Of a DNA stretch of 7,541 nucleotides, positions 5,434 to 7,541 are shown piece by piece. The notes under the pieces are model-generated. The model was not told the origin of the DNA. It was given only the letters and a program-made list of their open reading frames with translations, and searched no databases. The number at the start of each line of letters is the position of its first letter. The first letter of the stretch is position 1. This DNA is from Bifidobacterium breve (GTDB taxonomy: Bacteria > Actinomycetota > Actinomycetes > S36-B12), in NCBI GenBank assembly GCA_943328365.2, contig CALPZT020000068.1, forward strand, positions 1 to 7,541. Reading direction: 5' to 3'. The position numbers and the translations under genes are program-made.

Positions 5434-6507
5434 CTACAGGTGAGCGCGGCGTCGCTGTGGCTGGTACAGGATGTCAGCTCCAGGAAAGTCGGTCATGTCC
5501 TTGGGGATGACCGGCAGGCCCGCCCGTCGTGTCTCCTGCTCACGGAGGAATGATTCGCGCGACTGCACCTCCGAACCCGGTACGACAGGCTGCTCTGGTG
5601 CCTTTCGCGGGATGAGGTCCTCCGCGTCGTCCTCCATCTCATCGAAACGGGCTCCGAGGGCACTCTCGCTGCTCTCGTGCGGGTCAGCGCCCGGCACCGG
5701 GGGCTTCGCGCGACCGCCGCCGGACCGTCCGAGCGCCATGGCACGCTGAAGCGCAAGCGCCTGCGGCAGCATCGCGACCGCCGCTGACGCCTCGTTCGCT
5801 GCGTCCCCAAGCAGGGAGGTGCGGTTCGCTGCTGAACCAGGCAGACCCGCTTGACCGGCGTTCCTGCCACTGGTGGCAGCGTTCGCCGCTCGACCCAGCA
5901 TGCCCATCTCGGCAGGAATGCCCTTTGCCCGAGCCGGTAGCGCGTACCTCTCGCCCTGGTACACGTTGCCAACCATGCCCTCGTCGTACTCGAACGCGGC
6001 AGCCCCCGCGCCCAGGTTCGGTCCCGGTGCGGCCGGCGCGGCCCGTTCACGTCCGCCGAACAGCCGTCGGAAGCCCGCGCCCACGGCGCCGCTCACCGCC
6101 CCCCAAGCGCGCCCGATAGACCGGCCGACATTGCCCCAGAACCCTCGTCGAGCCGGTCGCTCGGGGGCGGCAGCAGCGGCAGGCTCAGGCAGTGGTTGCT
6201 GCTGCGGCACCTCAGAAGTCGTTGGCGAACGGCCTGATTCGCGCATGGCCAAGTTGCCGGACGAATTCAGGGGACTGCTGTCTCGAAATTCGGGGTCTTC
6301 CTTGAATGCTCGAAATTGATCGGCGTATTGCTCAGGGACAAGGTCCAGGAATCCCCCGTTGCCCCGGTTGCCTGCAGCCTTCGGCGACGCGTCAAGGTCA
6401 CTGCTCTGGCTCCGAGGTCGCTCGGCATAGAAGTCGTCGTCCCGCCCCGCGCCCTGCAAACGGCGCGGACGAACGTCCTCTGTCGGGAGGATCCCGTAAT
6501 CGGTCAC
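5434..6507 (-). CDS. Unrecognised 357-residue protein, mostly disordered, with a basic amphipathic helix
   Basis: I do not recognise a family. There is no signal peptide or ordinary membrane segment. Residues 1-120 are polar and charged, with a Pro/Gln/Ala-rich stretch at 100-119 (QQQPLPEP, then AAAAA). Residues 122-152 (GFWGNVGRSIGRAWG onward) form an amphipathic helix on a 100-degree wheel. W124, V127, I131, W135, V138, V142, F146 and L149 fall within about 60 degrees of one axis, with R129, R133, R147 and R148 opposite. Residues 156-170 are Ala/Pro/Gly-rich. Residues 204-241 hold three copies of GxAAN. An acidic cluster lies at 289-298 (DEMEDDAEDL), and the C-terminus is basic (QRRRAHL). 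The GTG start is 7 nt after a TAGCAT box. The frame runs over 1 kb with GC3 near 67% in its first 100 codons, so it is probably real. Divergent from the peptide transporter gene; the link between the two is unknown. It might be a membrane-associating or scaffold protein, but this is only inference. Confidence 0.72.
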   Translation of the reverse strand: MTDYGILPTEDVRPRRLQGAGRDDDFYAERPRSQSSDLDASPKAAGNRGNGGFLDLVPEQYADQFRAFKEDPEFRDSSPLNSSGNLAMRESGRSPTTSEVPQQQPLPEPAAAAAPERPARRGFWGNVGRSIGRAWGAVSGAVGAGFRRLFGGRERAAPAAPGPNLGAGAAAFEYDEGMVGNVYQGERYALPARAKGIPAEMGMLGRAANAATSGRNAGQAGLPGSAANRTSLLGDAANEASAAVAMLPQALALQRAMALGRSGGGRAKPPVPGADPHESSESALGARFDEMEDDAEDLIPRKAPEQPVVPGSEVQSRESFLREQETRRAGLPVIPKDMTDFPGADILYQPQRRRAHL

Positions 6508-6514
6508 GGCAAGG

Positions 6515-6520
6515 ATGCTA
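6515..6520 (-). promoter_or_regulatory. Putative -10 box (TAGCAT) of the unknown-protein gene
   Basis: TAGCAT on the minus strand ends 7 nt before the GTG at 6507 (spacer CCTTGCC). It supports that GTG as a leaderless start, since no Shine-Dalgarno sequence is present. Confidence 0.45.
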
Positions 6521-6525
6521 TCCGC

Positions 6526-6554
6526 AGTTCAGTCGCGGGTGCTGTCTGTGAACT
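6526..6554. repeat. Inverted repeat AGTTCA/TGAACT with a 17-bp gap
   Basis: AGTTCA (6526-6531) and TGAACT (6549-6554) are exact reverse complements. The half-sites are centred 23 bp apart, near two helical turns. They lie just upstream of the -10 box of the unknown gene, where a regulator could overlap the promoter. Arms of 6 bp can occur by chance. Confidence 0.25.
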
Positions 6555-6557
6555 CAC

Positions 6558-6572
6558 GCGCAGAACCTGCGC
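6558..6572. repeat. Inverted repeat GCGCAG-AAC-CTGCGC
   Basis: Perfect 6-bp GC-rich arms surround a 3-nt centre in the divergent region between the unknown gene and the transporter gene. It could be an operator half-way between the two promoters or a small hairpin. No T-run follows. Confidence 0.3.
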
Positions 6573-6603
6573 TGAAGTGTCGTGCCCCGGGCATTCACAT
6601 CGA

Positions 6604-6618
6604 TAACCTGAGCGCTCA
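6604..6618 (+). promoter_or_regulatory. Possible -10 box (TAACCT) with adjoining 10-bp palindrome upstream of the peptide transporter
   Basis: TAACCT (6604-6609) fits TANNNT. The perfect palindrome TGAGCGCTCA (6609-6618) begins at its last base, so a start site 6-8 nt downstream would fall inside it, as expected of a repressor site. A matching -35 box was not seen. This would leave a leader of about 40 nt before the ATG at 6657. Confidence 0.3.
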
Positions 6619-6647
6619 AATCGGGTGACCAGATGCCCGTCAATCTT

Positions 6648-6651
6648 GGAG
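6648..6651 (+). promoter_or_regulatory. Shine-Dalgarno sequence (GGAG) of the peptide transporter gene
   Basis: GGAG lies 5 nt before the ATG at 6657 and decides that start over the in-frame ATG at 6633, which has no such site. Confidence 0.65.
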
Positions 6652-6656
6652 TAGCC

Positions 6657-7541
6657 ATGACGGTCATCGGTCGATCAGGAGGCACAACGGACGCCACCGT
6701 CGCTGGGCCCCGACTGCGCCAGCCGGCCGGGCTCACCACCCTCGCCATGATGGAGATGTGGGAGCGATTCTCGTTCTACGGGATGGTCTCGATCCTCGTC
6801 CTGTACTTGATCGCCCCACCCGATGGCGGCAGCCCTCCCGGCCCGGGGTTCGGGTTCTCGAACGCGGATGCCGCGGCGCTCTTCGGGTGCTACTCGGCGC
6901 TCATCTTCGCGACCCCGCTCGTCGGCGGCTGGATTGGCGACCGACTCCTCGGCCCGCGCCGAACCCTCGTCATCGGCGCGGTGGTCATCGCCTCCGGGCA
7001 CTTCGTGCTCCTCATCCCCGGGGCCGGCTGGTTCTGGGCCGGTCTGCTCTTCGTCGCAATGGGCACCGGGCTGCTCAAGCCGAACATCTCGGCCGTGCTC
7101 GCCGACCTCTACTCCGAGGGCGACCCGCGCCGCGATGGCGGCTTCTCGCTTTTCTACATGGGCATCAACGTCGGCGCGTTCTTCGCCCCGATCATCTGCG
7201 GCTACCTCGCCATGCAGGTGTCATGGCGACTCGCGTTCTCGGTCGCCGGCTTTGGCATGCTCCTCGGCTTGGTTCAGTACGCATGGGGACGCCGCCGCCT
7301 CGGCACGGCCGGCATAGCGGTGCCGAAGCCCGCCAACGCCGAGCAACGTCAACGCATTCTGCTCCTTACCATCAGCGCGGTCGCCGCCATCGCCCTGCTC
7401 TTCTGGGTGGTCATCTCCGCCCTCGGGTTTGCGGCCTCAGTGGTGACCGGCCTCGTCACGTTCCTCGTCATCGTCGTCTCGATCGCTGCGTTCAGCCGAC
7501 TGCTCACCCGCCCCGGCTTCACTCCGAAGGAGAAGGCCAAC
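6657..7541 (+). CDS. POT/PTR2-family proton-coupled oligopeptide transporter, N-terminal 295 residues (cut by window edge)
   Basis: POT transporters (DtpT-like, MFS superfamily) import di- and tripeptides with protons. The frame is open to the last base of the window, covering 295 of the usual 450-500 residues. The ExxERF motif is in the first helix (E33, E36, R37, F38, then SFYG). The MFS loop 2-3 signature GGWIGDRLLGPRR spans 90-102. GTGLLKPNISA (136-146) carries the conserved helix-4 lysine K141, and FYMGINVGAFFAP (166-178) is the PTR2 family signature. More hydrophobic helices follow at about 180-210, 232-253 and 256-279. The stretch between helices 1 and 2 (53-68) is Pro/Gly-rich. The substrate class follows from the family; exact specificity cannot be read here. 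First-100-codon GC3 is about 86%, well above the divergent neighbour. Start set by the GGAG site. Confidence 0.93.
   Translation, partial: MTVIGRSGGTTDATVAGPRLRQPAGLTTLAMMEMWERFSFYGMVSILVLYLIAPPDGGSPPGPGFGFSNADAAALFGCYSALIFATPLVGGWIGDRLLGPRRTLVIGAVVIASGHFVLLIPGAGWFWAGLLFVAMGTGLLKPNISAVLADLYSEGDPRRDGGFSLFYMGINVGAFFAPIICGYLAMQVSWRLAFSVAGFGMLLGLVQYAWGRRRLGTAGIAVPKPANAEQRQRILLLTISAVAAIALLFWVVISALGFAASVVTGLVTFLVIVVSIAAFSRLLTRPGFTPKEKAN

Noticed and set aside
5434..6507. Reading the unknown protein as a bacteriocin or its precursor
   Set aside because: The amphipathic helix is suggestive, but it is internal to a 357-residue protein. There is no leader with a processing site, and no immunity or export gene is nearby; the adjacent transporter is a peptide importer family.
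6633..6656. Upstream in-frame ATG for the peptide transporter
   Set aside because: No Shine-Dalgarno sequence precedes it, whereas GGAG is correctly spaced before the ATG at 6657.
1..7541. tRNA, rRNA, CRISPR, insertion sequence or integrase-type features
   Set aside because: Reading both strands showed no repeat-spacer pattern, no terminal inverted repeats around a transposase and no transposase or recombinase motifs. No tRNA-like or rRNA-like stretch stood out.

Overview
The window reads as chromosomal DNA of a high-GC Gram-positive bacterium (Actinomycetota). The evidence is the high GC content, the GC-rich third codon positions, a degV-plsY-comEA-comEC cluster, and several genes whose start codon lies only 6-7 nt after a TANNNT -10 box, the layout of leaderless actinobacterial transcripts. 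I cannot name the genus from the sequence.

Left part (1-3049, all on the minus strand, read right to left): degV (fatty-acid-binding protein) overlaps plsY (acyl-phosphate:glycerol-3-phosphate acyltransferase) by 4 nt. After a 96-nt gap with its own -10 box come comEA (membrane-anchored DNA receptor) and comEC (DNA-uptake channel), also overlapping by 4 nt. comEC is cut by the window's left edge. The first pair points to phospholipid synthesis, possibly from exogenous fatty acids. The second is the core of a DNA-uptake machine.

Centre (3050-5433): a 108-nt divergent promoter region carries a perfect 8-bp inverted repeat almost exactly midway between two opposing -10 boxes. To its right is a plus-strand VAO/ALO-type flavin oxidase that lacks the histidine usually bonded to FAD. 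It converges on a minus-strand gene for a secreted protein with two tandem cytochrome b5 domains and an acidic tail.

Right part (5434-7541): a minus-strand gene for a 357-residue protein I do not recognise, mostly disordered in appearance but with one sharply amphipathic basic helix and a short degenerate repeat. It is divergent from a POT-family (DtpT-like) proton-coupled peptide transporter that runs off the right edge. The 149-nt region between them holds several short inverted repeats.

No RNA genes, mobile elements, CRISPR arrays or attachment sites were seen. The most interesting items are the unknown amphipathic-helix protein, the flavin oxidase with altered key residues, the secreted double cytochrome b5, and the symmetric palindrome between degV and the oxidase gene. 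None of these amounts to a proven new system.
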